This document shows, piece after piece, positions 8,690 to 17,824 of a DNA stretch of 64,000 nt. A program made the translations under genes and the position numbers. Source of the stretch: Alphaproteobacteria bacterium (lineage in GTDB: Bacteria; Pseudomonadota; Alphaproteobacteria; UBA8366; Aestuariispiraceae); the NCBI GenBank assembly GCA_030065235.1, contig JASJDC010000009.1:61188-125187 (forward strand), written 5' to 3'. The first letter of the stretch is position 1. Each line of letters starts with the position of its first letter. Below the pieces are notes generated by a model. That model saw nothing but the letters and a program-made list of their open reading frames with translations. It was not told the DNA's origin and did not search any database.

Positions 8690-9712
8690 ATGAAAAAATC
8701 TCTGTTGGCGGCCGCCGCCGGCTCTTTCGCGCTGGCCGCCGCCATGGCCGCGCCGGCCCATGCCGAAATCGGCGCTTGTCTGATCACCAAGACAGACACC
8801 AACCCGTTCTTCGTGAAGATGAAGGAAGGCGCGACCGCCAAAGCGAACGAGCTTGGAATTACGTTGAAATCCTATGCGGGCAAGATCGACGGCGACCATG
8901 ACAGCCAGGTTGCGGCGATCGAAACCTGCATCGCCGACGGCGCGAAAGGCATCCTGATCACGGCCTCGGATACGAAGGCGATCGTCGCCCCGCTGCAGCA
9001 GGCGCGCGACGCGGGTCTGCTTGTGATTGCGCTGGACACGCCGCTGGAGCCGATTGACGGGGCCGACGCCACCTTCGCGACGGACAATTTCCGGGCGGGA
9101 GAGCTGATTGGGGCCTGGGCGGCGGCGACCCTGGGCGATGAGGCGCAAAACGCCAAAATTGCGATGCTCGATTTGGCGGTCAGCCAGCCTTCCGTCGGCG
9201 TCTTGCGCGACCAGGGATTCATGCAGGGCTTCGGCATCGATCTGGCCGATCCGAACAAATGGGGCGATGAGGACGATCCGCGCATCGTCGGCCATGACGT
9301 CACCGCCGGGAACGAAGAAGGCGGCCGCCGGGCGATGGAGAACCTGCTCTCCAAGGACCCGTTCATCAATGTCGTCTACACGATCAACGAACCGGCGGCG
9401 GCCGGCGCCTATGAAGCGTTGAAAGCGGTCGGGCGCGAGAATGACGTGCTGATCGTCTCCGTCGATGGCGGCTGTCCGGGCGTCGCGAATGTCAAAGACG
9501 GCGTGATCGGCGCTACATCTCAGCAATATCCTTTGCTGATGGCGTCGCTGGGCGTCGAGGCGATCAAGGCCTGGGCCGACACCGGCAAGAAGCCGGCGCC
9601 GACACCGGGCAAGGATTTCTTCGACACCGGCGTCGCGCTGGTCACCGACAACCCCGCGCCGGGCATTGAGTCGATCGACACCGCCGAGGGAACCGACCTC
9701 TGCTGGGGCTAA
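8690..9712 (+). CDS. frcB: Sugar ABC transporter periplasmic binding protein (FrcB/RbsB type)
   Basis: Periplasmic receptor that delivers a sugar to the permease. It has 340 residues, with a signal peptide cleaved after APAHA (about residue 26). The mature part has type I binding-protein features: [17 protein letters not shown], repeated Asp-rich hinge segments such as ALDTPLEP, and [10 protein letters not shown]. The closest characterised arrangement is the fructose/mannose/ribose FrcBCA importer of Sinorhizobium. The D-lyxose-type isomerase and xylulokinase next door make D-fructose, D-mannose or D-lyxose plausible ligands. Confidence 0.87.
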   Translation: MKKSLLAAAAGSFALAAAMAAPAHAEIGACLITKTDTNPFFVKMKEGATAKANELGITLKSYAGKIDGDHDSQVAAIETCIADGAKGILITASDTKAIVAPLQQARDAGLLVIALDTPLEPIDGADATFATDNFRAGELIGAWAAATLGDEAQNAKIAMLDLAVSQPSVGVLRDQGFMQGFGIDLADPNKWGDEDDPRIVGHDVTAGNEEGGRRAMENLLSKDPFINVVYTINEPAAAGAYEALKAVGRENDVLIVSVDGGCPGVANVKDGVIGATSQQYPLLMASLGVEAIKAWADTGKKPAPTPGKDFFDTGVALVTDNPAPGIESIDTAEGTDLCWG

Positions 9713-9733
9713 TCTAAGCCCCGGTTGAAACGC

Positions 9734-9779
9734 GCGGCCTGACGGCGTGTCGGGTGACAGCCCGGCGCCGTCAGGCCGC
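9734..9779 (+). promoter_or_regulatory. Strong intercistronic hairpin between binding-protein and permease genes
   Basis: A perfect 14-base stem, GCGGCCTGACGGCG with CGCCGTCAGGCCGC, closes an 18-base loop that can itself pair CGGG with CCCG. No T run follows. Such structures after binding-protein genes typically protect the upstream mRNA or attenuate readthrough, giving excess receptor over permease. Confidence 0.75.
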
Positions 9780-9824
9780 CCAGTGACGCAATCGGCGATC
9801 GAGCCTGAGACAAAGGAGCGGCTT

Positions 9825-10901
9825 ATGCCGGGCCCGACCGACAAGGCCGATGATTTCGACGCGGCGATCATCGAACAGAACGCCGATCAGGTGGCGGCCT
9901 TTGAGGATCGCGAGCGCGACCTGATCGGCAGGATCCAGCATTGGCTGCATCAGACGCCGGCGGCGGTGCCTCTAATCGTTCTGATCCTGTCGGTCATCGG
10001 GTTCGGCATCGTTCTCGGCGACAAGTTTTTCTCCGCCTTCACCCTAACCCTGATCCTGCAACAGGTCGCCATTGTCGGCATCGTCGGGGCGGCGCAAACC
10101 CTGGTGATCCTGACTGCCGGTATCGATCTCAGCGTCGGGGCCATCATGGTCTTGTCGTCGGTCGTGATGGGGCAATTCACCTTTCGCTACGGATTGCCGG
10201 CGGAGTTCGCGATCCTCTGCGGTCTGGCGGTCGGGGCGGCTTGCGGATGGGTCAATGGCGCGCTGGTCGCCTATGTCCGACTGCCGCCCTTCATCGCCAC
10301 TTTGGGCATGTGGCAGATCGTGCTGGCGACCAATTTCCTCTATTCGGCGAATGAGACGATCCGCAGCCAGGACATTGAAAAAGCCGCGCCGATCCTTCAG
10401 TTCTTCGGCCAGAAGATCAATATCGGCGGGGCGATCTTCACCTATGGCGTGATCTGCCTGATCCTGTTGGTCGCGATCCTGGCCTACGCTTTGAAACAGA
10501 CCGCCTGGGGACGACACGTGTACGCCGTCGGAGACGATCCGGCGGCGGCGGAACTTTCAGGCGTCCGGGTCAAGGCGATCCTGCTCTCGGTCTATACGCT
10601 GGCGGGCCTGATCTGCGCCCTGGCCGGCTGGGCGCTGATCGGCCGGATCGGCTCGGTCTCGCCGACGGCGGGACAGCTCACGAATATCGAATCGATCACC
10701 GCCGTGGTGATCGGCGGCATGTCCCTATTCGGCGGCCGCGGCTCGATCGTCGGCATGCTGTTCGGCGCCCTGATCGTCGGCGTCTTTTCGCTGGGCCTCA
10801 GGATGATCGGGGCCGACCCGCAATGGACCTATCTTCTGATCGGTGTCTTGATTATCTTCGCGGTGGCGATCGATCAGTGGATCAGGAAGATATCGACATG
10901 A
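9825..10901 (+). CDS. frcC: Sugar ABC transporter permease (FrcC/RbsC type)
   Basis: Inner-membrane permease of a carbohydrate ABC importer, 358 residues from the ATG preceded by AAAGGAGCGG. An upstream in-frame GTG would run through the 9734-9779 hairpin and is rejected. Residues about 1-45 are cytoplasmic and charged. About eight to ten membrane segments follow. GIDLSVGAIMVLSSV and GGMSLFGGRGS are characteristic of the BPD_transp_2 family. The TGA overlaps the ATPase ATG by four bases. Confidence 0.9.
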   Translation: MPGPTDKADDFDAAIIEQNADQVAAFEDRERDLIGRIQHWLHQTPAAVPLIVLILSVIGFGIVLGDKFFSAFTLTLILQQVAIVGIVGAAQTLVILTAGIDLSVGAIMVLSSVVMGQFTFRYGLPAEFAILCGLAVGAACGWVNGALVAYVRLPPFIATLGMWQIVLATNFLYSANETIRSQDIEKAAPILQFFGQKINIGGAIFTYGVICLILLVAILAYALKQTAWGRHVYAVGDDPAAAELSGVRVKAILLSVYTLAGLICALAGWALIGRIGSVSPTAGQLTNIESITAVVIGGMSLFGGRGSIVGMLFGALIVGVFSLGLRMIGADPQWTYLLIGVLIIFAVAIDQWIRKIST

Positions 10902-11701
10902 GCCCGGCGCCTGACATGAGCGGCCAAGAACCCATTCTGACGGCGCGCAACCTGGTGAAGAAATTCGGCCGCGTCGTCGCGCTCGATCAGGCTGATTTCG
11001 ACCTCTATCCCGGCGAGGTGCTGGCGGTGATCGGCGATAACGGCGCCGGCAAGAGCACCCTGATCAAGGCCATCGCTGGCGCGATCAAACCGGACGCCGG
11101 CGAGATCCGGCTGAATGGAAAGCCGGTGCAGTTCAGTACGCCGATCCAGGCGCGGGAGGCCGGGATCGAGACGGTCTATCAGAATCTCGCCCTGTCGCCC
11201 GCGCTGTCCATCGCCGACAATATGTTCCTGGGCCGGGAGATCAGAAAGCCGGGCCTGCTCGGCGCGGTCTTCCGAAAACTCGATCACGCGGAAATGGAGC
11301 GCCAGGCGCGGGCGAAGCTTTCCGAACTTGGCCTGTTGACCATCCAGAACATCACGCAGGCGGTCGAGACCCTGTCGGGCGGGCAACGCCAAGGGGTCGC
11401 GGTCGCCCGGGCCGCGGCCTTCGGCTCGCAGGTGATCATCATGGACGAGCCGACCGCCGCGCTGGGCGTCAAGGAATCGCGCCGGGTCCTGGAGCTGATC
11501 CAGGATGTTCGCGCGCGCGGCATTCCGATCGTCCTGATCTCGCATAATATGCCGCACGTCTTTGAGGTCGCCGACCGTATCCACATTCATCGATTGGGCC
11601 GACGGCTCTGCGTGATCGATCCCAAAGAATACAGCATGTCCGACGCCGTCGCGTTCATGACCGGCGCCAAGCAACCGCCGCAAGAGGAGATGGCCGCGTG
11701 A
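10898..11701 (+). CDS. frcA: Sugar ABC transporter ATPase, single nucleotide-binding domain (FrcA type)
   Basis: ATP-hydrolysing subunit, 267 residues with one ABC domain, unlike the double-domain RbsA. Walker A is GDNGAGKST, the Q-loop is in TVYQNLALSP, the signature is LSGGQRQGVAVARA, and Walker B is VIIMDEPTAALG. Switch His is in LISHNMPHV. The start at ATG 10898 gives an ATGA overlap with the permease. Its own stop overlaps the GTG of the isomerase, so four genes form one translationally coupled operon. Confidence 0.92.
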   Translation: MSPAPDMSGQEPILTARNLVKKFGRVVALDQADFDLYPGEVLAVIGDNGAGKSTLIKAIAGAIKPDAGEIRLNGKPVQFSTPIQAREAGIETVYQNLALSPALSIADNMFLGREIRKPGLLGAVFRKLDHAEMERQARAKLSELGLLTIQNITQAVETLSGGQRQGVAVARAAAFGSQVIIMDEPTAALGVKESRRVLELIQDVRARGIPIVLISHNMPHVFEVADRIHIHRLGRRLCVIDPKEYSMSDAVAFMTGAKQPPQEEMAA

Positions 11702-12393
11702 AACGATCCGAAATCAACACCATCATCCGCGAGGCTGACGCTTTCATCCGCTCCTTCGGCTTCAAGCTGCCGCCCTTCGCCGATTGGAGTCCGGCCGAGA
11801 TGCAGGCCAGACGCGATCAAATCGATGCGATCGTCGACGCCGGTCTGGGCTGGGACATCACCGATTATGGCGAAGGCCGCTTTGACGCATGCGGTTTGGT
11901 GCTGTTCACGATCCGAAACGGCGACGCGGCGGATCTGAAGCGCGGCGGGGGCATGCTCTATGCCGAGAAGATCATGATCTCGCGCGAGGATCAGTTGGCC
12001 CCGATGCATCGCCATGTCGTGAAGGCGGAGGACATCATCAATCGCGGCGGCGGCGAATTGGTGTTGGAGCTCTGGGCCAGCGCCGAGGACGGCTCGATGG
12101 ACCCGACCGCCGACGTGATCGCCATGACCGATGGGGTGAAGCGCACGGTGCCCGCGGGCGGCAAGCTGCGCCTCGGCCCCGGCGAGAGCGTCACCCTGTT
12201 GCCGGGCATGTGGCACGCCTTCTGGGGCGAGGGTGGCGACGTGCTGATCGGCGAGGTCTCGACCGTCAATGACGACGTCACCGACAATGTCTTCAAGGAC
12301 CCGATCGGGCGGTTCCCCGATGTGGAGGAAGATGTCGCGCCGGAACGCCTCTTGGTGTCTGACTATGCGCGCTATTTGCCGAAGGCGGCCTGA
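11698..12393 (+). CDS. D-lyxose ketol-isomerase (cupin sugar isomerase)
   Basis: Predicted metal-dependent isomerase interconverting D-lyxose and D-xylulose; characterised homologues also act on D-mannose/D-fructose. It has 231 residues and a GTG start in a GTGA overlap. The cupin metal ligands are visible as His104 and His106 in MHRHVVKAED, Glu111, and His173 in MWHAFWGEGG, the spacing known for E. coli YdaE-type enzymes. Coupling to an importer and a convergent xylulokinase supports lyxose to xylulose to xylulose-5-phosphate. A role in mannose/fructose conversion is the alternative. Confidence 0.85.
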   Translation: MKRSEINTIIREADAFIRSFGFKLPPFADWSPAEMQARRDQIDAIVDAGLGWDITDYGEGRFDACGLVLFTIRNGDAADLKRGGGMLYAEKIMISREDQLAPMHRHVVKAEDIINRGGGELVLELWASAEDGSMDPTADVIAMTDGVKRTVPAGGKLRLGPGESVTLLPGMWHAFWGEGGDVLIGEVSTVNDDVTDNVFKDPIGRFPDVEEDVAPERLLVSDYARYLPKAA

Positions 12394-12396
12394 ACA

Positions 12397-13863
12397 CTAT
12401 CCGGCGGCGAATGGGGCGAGGGCGGCGTAGAGCGCGCGATAGCGCGCCAACCTCTCTGCATGATGCGCGGCTTTGTGCGGATCGGGGTCGAACTGGCGAT
12501 CCAGCGGCGGCGTTTGCGCAAGCTCTGACAGGGTGATTGCGCCCGTCGAGGCGGCGGCCAGCCGCGCCGCGCCATAGGCCGGGCCGGCGTCCGCATCTTT
12601 CCGGCGGCGGATCACAAACCCGGTCGCGTCCGCCATGGTCTGCAGCAGAAGATCGCTCCGCGCGCCGCCGCCGATCGCCGACGGCGCTGTGACGCGCGTT
12701 CCCGCGCCGGCCAGGGCGTCGCGCGCGTCGCAGAAGGAATAGGCCACAGCGTCGATGACGGCGCGGGTCATCTCCGCGCGGCTGGTGTCGTTTTCCAAGC
12801 CGTAGAACCCGCCCCGGATCGCCGCGTCATTATGCGGCGTCCGCTCGCCGGTGAGGTAGGGCAGGAAAAGCGGCGCGCGGCCCGGATCCTTGCCGATATC
12901 GTTTTCGACCTCGGCGAGGAGATCGGCGATCTCGACACCCGTCGTTTCCGACCACCATTGCAGCGGCCGCGCGCCGTTCAGCATCGCCGCCATCTGAAAC
13001 CAGCGGTCAGGGACCGCATGGGCGAACGCGTGCACCATGCCCGCCGGATTGGGCCGGTAGGAGTCCGCGGCGGCGAAGAGCTGGCCGGAGGTGCCGAGCG
13101 AAATGAAAGCGTCGCCTTGATTCATCGCCCCGATCCCGACCGCGCCGGCCGCCGCGTCGCCGCCGCCCGCGGCGACTGGCAATCCGGCGGTGAGGCCTAG
13201 GGCCATCGCCGCCGCCTCGGTCAGGGCGCCTGCTAGCTGGGTCCCTTCGCAGAGCCTGGGCAGCCAGGCCGGATCAGTGGCGGAGACTCTGCAGAGCGTC
13301 TCCGACCAGCCGCGCTTTGCCTGATCGAGCCAGAGCGTGCCGGCGGCGTCCGCCATGTCTGTCGCCAGGCCGCCAGTCAGGCGCAGCCGGACATAATCCT
13401 TCGGCGGCAGGATGTGGGCGATCCGGGCGTAGGACTCGGGCTCGCGGCGTTTCAGCCAGAGGATTTTCGGCGCCGTAAAGCTTGGCGTCGGCGGTACGCC
13501 CGCCAGCGCCGCCAGTCCCGGCAGAGCCGCCGCCATTTCTGCACATTCGGCGCCGCTGCGTCCGTCATTCCACAGAATCGCCGGCCGGATCGGGGCCAGC
13601 GCCGCGTCGAGACAGACCGCGCCGTGCATCTGTCCGGAAAGGCCTATGGCGGCGATCGCACCATAGGCCGTTTCCGCGTCCCGCCTGAGAGTCGCGCAAA
13701 CAGCCAGGGCCGCCGTCCACCAGGTCGTCGGATCCTGCTCAGACCAACCGAGATTGGGGCTTTGCACGGTCAAAGGCGCGCTCGCCCGCGCCGCCGCCGT
13801 CCCCTCCGCGTCCATGAGGATGGCCTTCACCGCCGAGGTGCCGATGTCGATCCCGAGAAACAT
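12397..13863 (-). CDS. xylB: Xylulokinase
   Basis: Phosphorylates D-xylulose to D-xylulose-5-phosphate for the pentose phosphate pathway. It has 488 residues from the ATG of MFLGIDIGTS; a 12-residue upstream extension has no support. FGGY-kinase motifs are GIDIGTSAVKAI, GLSGQMHGAVCLD, WNDGRSGAE, the ATP-site GTSGQLFAA and AIGGGARSDLLLQTMAD near the C-terminus. It converges on the isomerase with three bases between stop codons, so it has its own promoter in the 13864-14080 gap that it shares divergently with gatC. Confidence 0.93.
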   Translation of the reverse strand: MFLGIDIGTSAVKAILMDAEGTAAARASAPLTVQSPNLGWSEQDPTTWWTAALAVCATLRRDAETAYGAIAAIGLSGQMHGAVCLDAALAPIRPAILWNDGRSGAECAEMAAALPGLAALAGVPPTPSFTAPKILWLKRREPESYARIAHILPPKDYVRLRLTGGLATDMADAAGTLWLDQAKRGWSETLCRVSATDPAWLPRLCEGTQLAGALTEAAAMALGLTAGLPVAAGGGDAAAGAVGIGAMNQGDAFISLGTSGQLFAAADSYRPNPAGMVHAFAHAVPDRWFQMAAMLNGARPLQWWSETTGVEIADLLAEVENDIGKDPGRAPLFLPYLTGERTPHNDAAIRGGFYGLENDTSRAEMTRAVIDAVAYSFCDARDALAGAGTRVTAPSAIGGGARSDLLLQTMADATGFVIRRRKDADAGPAYGAARLAAASTGAITLSELAQTPPLDRQFDPDPHKAAHHAERLARYRALYAALAPFAAG

Positions 13864-14080
13864 GGGGCTCAGTATCCGGACGTTCGCGGGTCCTGTCATC
13901 CTGCCATCGGCGGCTTGTCATGCGAAGCAAGTCCGGAAAGAGGGCGCCGCTTGCCCCTGTCAGGGGGCTCTGATAGGTTCCGCGCGCTTTCGGATGAGGG
14001 CGCGGATCGGTCTTTTCGCCGGGTCGCGCCACCCTTTGACCGCCCACCTATCCATCTTTTTGAAGACGAGGCAGGCCGCC

Positions 14081-14368
14081 ATGTCGCTCAGTAAGGACGA
14101 CGTCAAGAAAGTCGCGCATTTGGCGCGCATCCATGTTGCCGAGGACCGGCTTGACGGTCTGGCGGGCGAGTTGAACCAGATCATCGGCTGGGTCGAGCAA
14201 TTGTCCGAAGTGGATACCGACGGCGTCGAGCCGATGACCAGCGCGATCGCCCATGATCTGCGCTGGCGTGAGGACGCGGTCACCGACGGCGCACAGCCGG
14301 ACAAGGTCCTGGCCAACGGCCCGGCGACCGAGCTCGGCTTCTACGTTGTTCCCAAAGTCGTCGAGTAA
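14081..14368 (+). CDS. gatC: Aspartyl/glutamyl-tRNA(Asn/Gln) amidotransferase subunit C
   Basis: Small linker subunit that wraps around GatA in the GatCAB complex, which amidates misacylated Glu-tRNA(Gln) and Asp-tRNA(Asn). It has 95 residues, normal length. Typical motifs are [13 protein letters not shown] at the start, [23 protein letters not shown] in the middle and [10 protein letters not shown] at the end. gatA starts 11 bases later. Confidence 0.96.
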   Translation: MSLSKDDVKKVAHLARIHVAEDRLDGLAGELNQIIGWVEQLSEVDTDGVEPMTSAIAHDLRWREDAVTDGAQPDKVLANGPATELGFYVVPKVVE

Positions 14369-14379
14369 GGCCTGACACT

Positions 14380-15864
14380 ATGAGCGATTCCAATGAGTTG
14401 CTGTCGCTGACCCTGGCTGAGGCGCGCGACAGGCTGAACGCTAGAGAGATCACCTCGGTGGAACTGACCGACGCCTACATCGACGCGATGGAGCGCCGGT
14501 CGGAGCTAAACGCCTATATCACGCCGACGCCGGAAAAGGCGCGCGACATGGCCAAGGCCAGCGACGCGAGACGGGCGGAAGGCGATGCGGGCGCGATGGA
14601 AGGCCTGCCGATCGGCATGAAAGACCTGTTCTGCACGGAAGGGGTGCAATCAACCGCCGGCAGTCATATCCTCGAAGGCTTCACGCCGACCTATGAATCC
14701 ACTGTCTCGGGGAATCTGTGGAACGCAGGCGCGGTGATGTTGGGCAAGACCAATATGGACGAATTCGCCATGGGGTCTTCCAATCTGACCAGTTATTACG
14801 GCAATGTGCAAAATCCCTTCATGGCGGCGTCCGGCGGCAACCAGCCGCTAGTGCCGGGCGGCTCCTCGGGCGGATCGGCCTCGGCGGTGTCTGGCCGGTT
14901 GGCCATCGCCGCGACAGGGACGGATACCGGCGGGTCTATCCGTCAGCCCGCCGCCTTCACCGGAATCGTTGGGTTTAAACCGACTTATGGCCGCTGCTCG
15001 CGCTGGGGCATCGTTGCCTTCGCCAGTTCGCTTGATCAGGCCGGGCCGATGACCCGCGACGTGCGCGACAGCGCGATCATGCTCGGCGCCATGGCCGGGT
15101 TCGATCCCAAGGATTCGACCAGCGTCGAGACCGCCGTGCCCGATTACGAGGCGGCGCTGACCGGCGATATTCGCGGCATGCGGATCGGCGTGCCGAAGGA
15201 ATACCGTGTAGACGGGGCGCCCGCTGAAATCGACGGACTCTGGAAACAGGGCGTCGACTGGTTGAAGGATGCGGGCGCGAAGATCGTCGATATCTCGCTG
15301 CCGCACACGAAATACGCGCTGCCGACCTATTATATCGTCGCGCCGGCTGAGGCCTCGTCAAACCTCGCGCGCTATGACGGCGTTCGCTTCGGCTTGCGCG
15401 TTGATGGCAAGGACTTAAACGACATGTACGCCCACACACGCGCTGAAGGCTTCGGCGAGGAAGTCCAGCGCCGCGTGTTGGTCGGGACCTACGTCTTGTC
15501 CGCTGGCTATTACGACGCCTACTACTTGAAGGCGCAGCGGATACGCACCTTGATCGCCCGCGACTTCCAGGAGGCTTGGGGGAGTTGCGATCTGATCTTG
15601 ACGCCGACCGCCCCCAGCGCCGCTTTCGGCTTTGAGGACAAGGCGGATGATCCAATCGCCATGTATCTGAACGACGTCTTCACCGTGCCGGCGTCGCTCG
15701 CCGGCTTGCCCGCGATCTCGGTTCCGGCCGGGCTCGACAAAGACGGCTTGCCGCTCGGCTTGCAACTGATCGGCCCCGCCTTCGGTGAGGAAACGGTGCT
15801 GCGCGCCGCCGGCGTGCTGGAAACCGCCGCCGACTTCAAGGCGACGCCGCAGCTTGCGGCCTAA
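14380..15864 (+). CDS. gatA: Aspartyl/glutamyl-tRNA(Asn/Gln) amidotransferase subunit A
   Basis: Amidase subunit that releases ammonia from glutamine for tRNA-dependent amidation. It has 494 residues. The Ser-cisSer-Lys catalytic triad is intact: Lys81 in PIGMKDLFC, the cis-Ser within [12 protein letters not shown], and the nucleophilic Ser within [14 protein letters not shown]. Normally gatB follows directly, but here gatB is 6.3 kb downstream, beyond minus-strand genes. Confidence 0.97.
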   Translation: MSDSNELLSLTLAEARDRLNAREITSVELTDAYIDAMERRSELNAYITPTPEKARDMAKASDARRAEGDAGAMEGLPIGMKDLFCTEGVQSTAGSHILEGFTPTYESTVSGNLWNAGAVMLGKTNMDEFAMGSSNLTSYYGNVQNPFMAASGGNQPLVPGGSSGGSASAVSGRLAIAATGTDTGGSIRQPAAFTGIVGFKPTYGRCSRWGIVAFASSLDQAGPMTRDVRDSAIMLGAMAGFDPKDSTSVETAVPDYEAALTGDIRGMRIGVPKEYRVDGAPAEIDGLWKQGVDWLKDAGAKIVDISLPHTKYALPTYYIVAPAEASSNLARYDGVRFGLRVDGKDLNDMYAHTRAEGFGEEVQRRVLVGTYVLSAGYYDAYYLKAQRIRTLIARDFQEAWGSCDLILTPTAPSAAFGFEDKADDPIAMYLNDVFTVPASLAGLPAISVPAGLDKDGLPLGLQLIGPAFGEETVLRAAGVLETAADFKATPQLAA

Positions 15865-15883
15865 GTCGGCTCAAATGATCTAA

Positions 15884-15905
15884 CCCGGCGCGCGGGCGCT
15901 TTTTG
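15884..15905 (+). terminator. Rho-independent terminator after gatA
   Basis: A CCCG-GCGCG-CGGG hairpin is followed by GCG and a run of five T about 20 bases after the gatA stop. The stem is short but GC-only. It would separate gatCA from the distant gatB. Confidence 0.6.
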
Positions 15906-15982
15906 TATGATCGTCTTTTTTTGAGGCCGTCGCCGCAATTGTGGTGAGCCTGGGGTCGAAACAACGTCGGTATTTGTCTCCG

Positions 15983-17233
15983 TCAGTTTTTTCCGCCGCC
16001 TTTTCCGCCGCCTTTTCCGCCACCTTTTCCGCCGCCTTTTCCGCCGCCTTTTCCGCCGCCTTTTTCACCGCTGTTTCCGGCGCCGTTCCCGCCGCCGTTT
16101 CCGCCGCCGTTTCCGCCGCCGTTCCCGCCGCCGTTTCCGCCGCCGTTCCCGCCGCCGTTTCCGCCGCCGTTCCCGCCGCCGTTTCCGCCGCCGTTCCCGC
16201 CGCCGTTCCCGCCGCCGTTCCCGCCGCCGTTTCCGCCGCCGTTCCCACGATCGCTAATCGCACTATTGAAGCTTTGCGAACTACCACGATTGTTGGCGCC
16301 GCCATTGTTGAATCGGTTCGGATTGTTCCAAATGCGACGGCCTTCGGAGGAAGCCGCCGTCGACGTTCGAACCTGTTTGTTCGCCGCCCGTTCAGCCGCT
16401 ATTTCCGCCTGCTGTCTCCGTGCTTCTTCGGCACGAGCAACATTGTTTTGCCGCGCGACTTCCCGCGTCACCACGGTCTCTATTTTGGGTTCTGCTGGCG
16501 CGGATACCTCTTCGATCAGCGTCTCGAGATTCTGGTCCGACAAAGCCGCCACTGCACAATCCTGGCCAGCGCAGCTTTCTAACGAAGCAGGTCCACCATC
16601 CGTGCCAACAAAACCGCGAAATCCAGGATCGATGGTGAAGCTATCGGCGCCCGTCCTTGGTTCGACAGTCACTTGTCCTGAAAGCACGGAGACCGATGTC
16701 TCGCCATTTGAGGCGATCTCAATGATAAAGTCTGTTCCCCGGATCCCAATGGTGGCGACCGGTGTGCGCAACGAGACATTTTTCTTTGGAATGGCGCCCG
16801 AGACAAATCGAAACACGCCTTGTGTCAAAGAGATGGCGAATTGCCCGCTTTGCGGGTCGGGATTGTAGACCATGTCATCCAGGGACAGCTTGCTTCCGGC
16901 GCCAAGATGCAAGATGGATTTGTCGGCGAACTGGACCGCCATTGCGGCGTCTGTCCCGGTTTCGATCAACTCGTCACGGTAGACGATGTCTGAATGGGAT
17001 AGGGCGCGCCTGGGAGTTTCCGGCAACGTACCGCTCGCGAAACGTTCGAGGTCGACGACCTCCCCAATCGGCGTGAAGTTGACGAACAGGTCGTTGGCGG
17101 AACTTGTGGACCCGAAACCGATCATTGCCGCGCCGACCATACCAAGCGCAGTGAATTTAGCGTGCTTTAACAAAACCATCCCCGAGTATTGTCTGTGCTG
17201 GAACCGACCTTCTGGCTCCGTGTCTTCCCGCAT
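15983..17233 (-). CDS. FecR-domain secreted protein with Gly/Asn- and Gly/Lys-rich repeat tail
   Basis: Exported protein of unknown function, about 416 residues. A signal segment (KFTALGMVGAAMIGFGSTSSA) precedes the mature start NDLF. Residues about 80-200 match the FecR domain: AVQFADKSILHLGAGSKLSLDDM, GVFRFVSGAI, VSLRTPVATIGIRGTDFII and SVSVLSGQVTV. A charged Ala/Arg/Glu helix follows. The last ~100 residues are (GGGN)n then (GGGK)n. ATG 17233 has AAGAGA upstream; ATG 17179 gives a more usual signal peptide and is the main alternative. FecR domains of this kind occur in envelope or adhesion-associated proteins. Confidence 0.8.
   Translation of the reverse strand: MREDTEPEGRFQHRQYSGMVLLKHAKFTALGMVGAAMIGFGSTSSANDLFVNFTPIGEVVDLERFASGTLPETPRRALSHSDIVYRDELIETGTDAAMAVQFADKSILHLGAGSKLSLDDMVYNPDPQSGQFAISLTQGVFRFVSGAIPKKNVSLRTPVATIGIRGTDFIIEIASNGETSVSVLSGQVTVEPRTGADSFTIDPGFRGFVGTDGGPASLESCAGQDCAVAALSDQNLETLIEEVSAPAEPKIETVVTREVARQNNVARAEEARRQQAEIAAERAANKQVRTSTAASSEGRRIWNNPNRFNNGGANNRGSSQSFNSAISDRGNGGGNGGGNGGGNGGGNGGGNGGGNGGGNGGGNGGGNGGGNGGGNGGGNGGGNGAGNSGEKGGGKGGGKGGGKGGGKGGGKGGGKN
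15990..16245 (-). repeat. 12-bp in-frame tandem repeats encoding GGGK and GGGN units
   Basis: About six copies of a GGCGGAAAA-containing unit (GGGK) are followed by about a dozen units alternating GGCGGCGGAAAC and GGCGGCGGGAAC (GGGN). The unit is coding, so 12-bp length changes keep the frame. The regular long plus-strand frame here is its shadow. Confidence 0.9.
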
Positions 17234-17239
17234 ACTCAC

Positions 17240-17398
17240 CGGGGTCTCTTAAAAACTTGTTAAATACCTCAAAAATCCGCATACATTATCAATTAATGAA
17301 TTAGGGTGTGCTAATTCATTTTTCAGATTTTCATATCGCAACAGCTATTCGTAGTATAGCCGGACAATCGCTCGATCGGCGAACCGGTTACGACGAGC
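17240..17398. promoter_or_regulatory. AT-rich gap with a perfect inverted repeat, upstream of the FecR-domain gene
   Basis: AATGAATTAG-6-CTAATTCATT is a perfect 10-bp inverted repeat (17295-17320), followed on the plus strand by TTT. It could end the guanidine operon or be an operator. On the minus strand a candidate promoter TTGATA-17-AGGTAT lies just downstream of it, pointing at the FecR-domain gene. This stretch is far more AT-rich than its surroundings. Confidence 0.45.
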
Positions 17399-17824
17399 CT
17401 AGAGGCGGCTTTTTAGAGAATCCCTGATATCCACCTCTCGGCGGGCTTGCAGCGAGACGTAGATCAGGATCATGTTGGTGCGTTCGTCGACCATTTCGCC
17501 GGGGAAGGGCATGTAGCTCAGTTCGCGCGAGCCGAAGGAGGGAGAGGCGGTGCCGACCTGCCATTCGGTCTTGAGCTGCACGTCGACCAGTTTAAGGCTC
17601 GGCCCGCCGCCGCTATCCGCCATCTCGAACGGTACGCCGGACAAGCGCAGATAGGCGGTCTTGTCCTTGGCGGAGATGAAACCGTCGATGAACTGAGCGG
17701 TCAGGACCTGAAGCTCGGCGGCCTCGTCCCCGTCATGCATATGGCTATGCAGATGGTCTGGATGCGTGTGGTTGTGGCCGGCTTTCGGCGCGCCGGTCTC
17801 GGGGGCGTGATCATGCGGCGCCAT
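17399..17824 (-). CDS. Histidine-rich small protein coupled to gdmH; candidate metal-handling accessory
   Basis: I do not recognise this 141-residue protein. Nine of its first 30 residues are His (HDH, HNHTHPDH, HSHMH), a stretch typical of Ni/Zn-binding proteins. The remainder is an ordinary globular sequence without signal peptide or membrane segment. Its ATG lies 14 bases inside the end of gdmH, so it is translationally coupled as the last gene of the riboswitch operon. GdmH enzymes need nickel, and elsewhere HypA/HypB-like chaperones load it; none is present here. Inference: a nickel chaperone or store for GdmH. The function is untested. Confidence 0.8.
   Translation of the reverse strand: MAPHDHAPETGAPKAGHNHTHPDHLHSHMHDGDEAAELQVLTAQFIDGFISAKDKTAYLRLSGVPFEMADSGGGPSLKLVDVQLKTEWQVGTASPSFGSRELSYMPFPGEMVDERTNMILIYVSLQARREVDIRDSLKSRL

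Noticed and set aside
15990..16245. Regular repeats that could suggest a CRISPR array
   Set aside because: The unit is 12 bases with no spacers and is in frame within a coding sequence.
15941..16582. Plus-strand frame of Ala-Ala-Val-Pro/Ser repeats
   Set aside because: It is the antisense reading of the GGGN/GGGK coding repeat. The minus frame has a signal peptide and a FecR domain.
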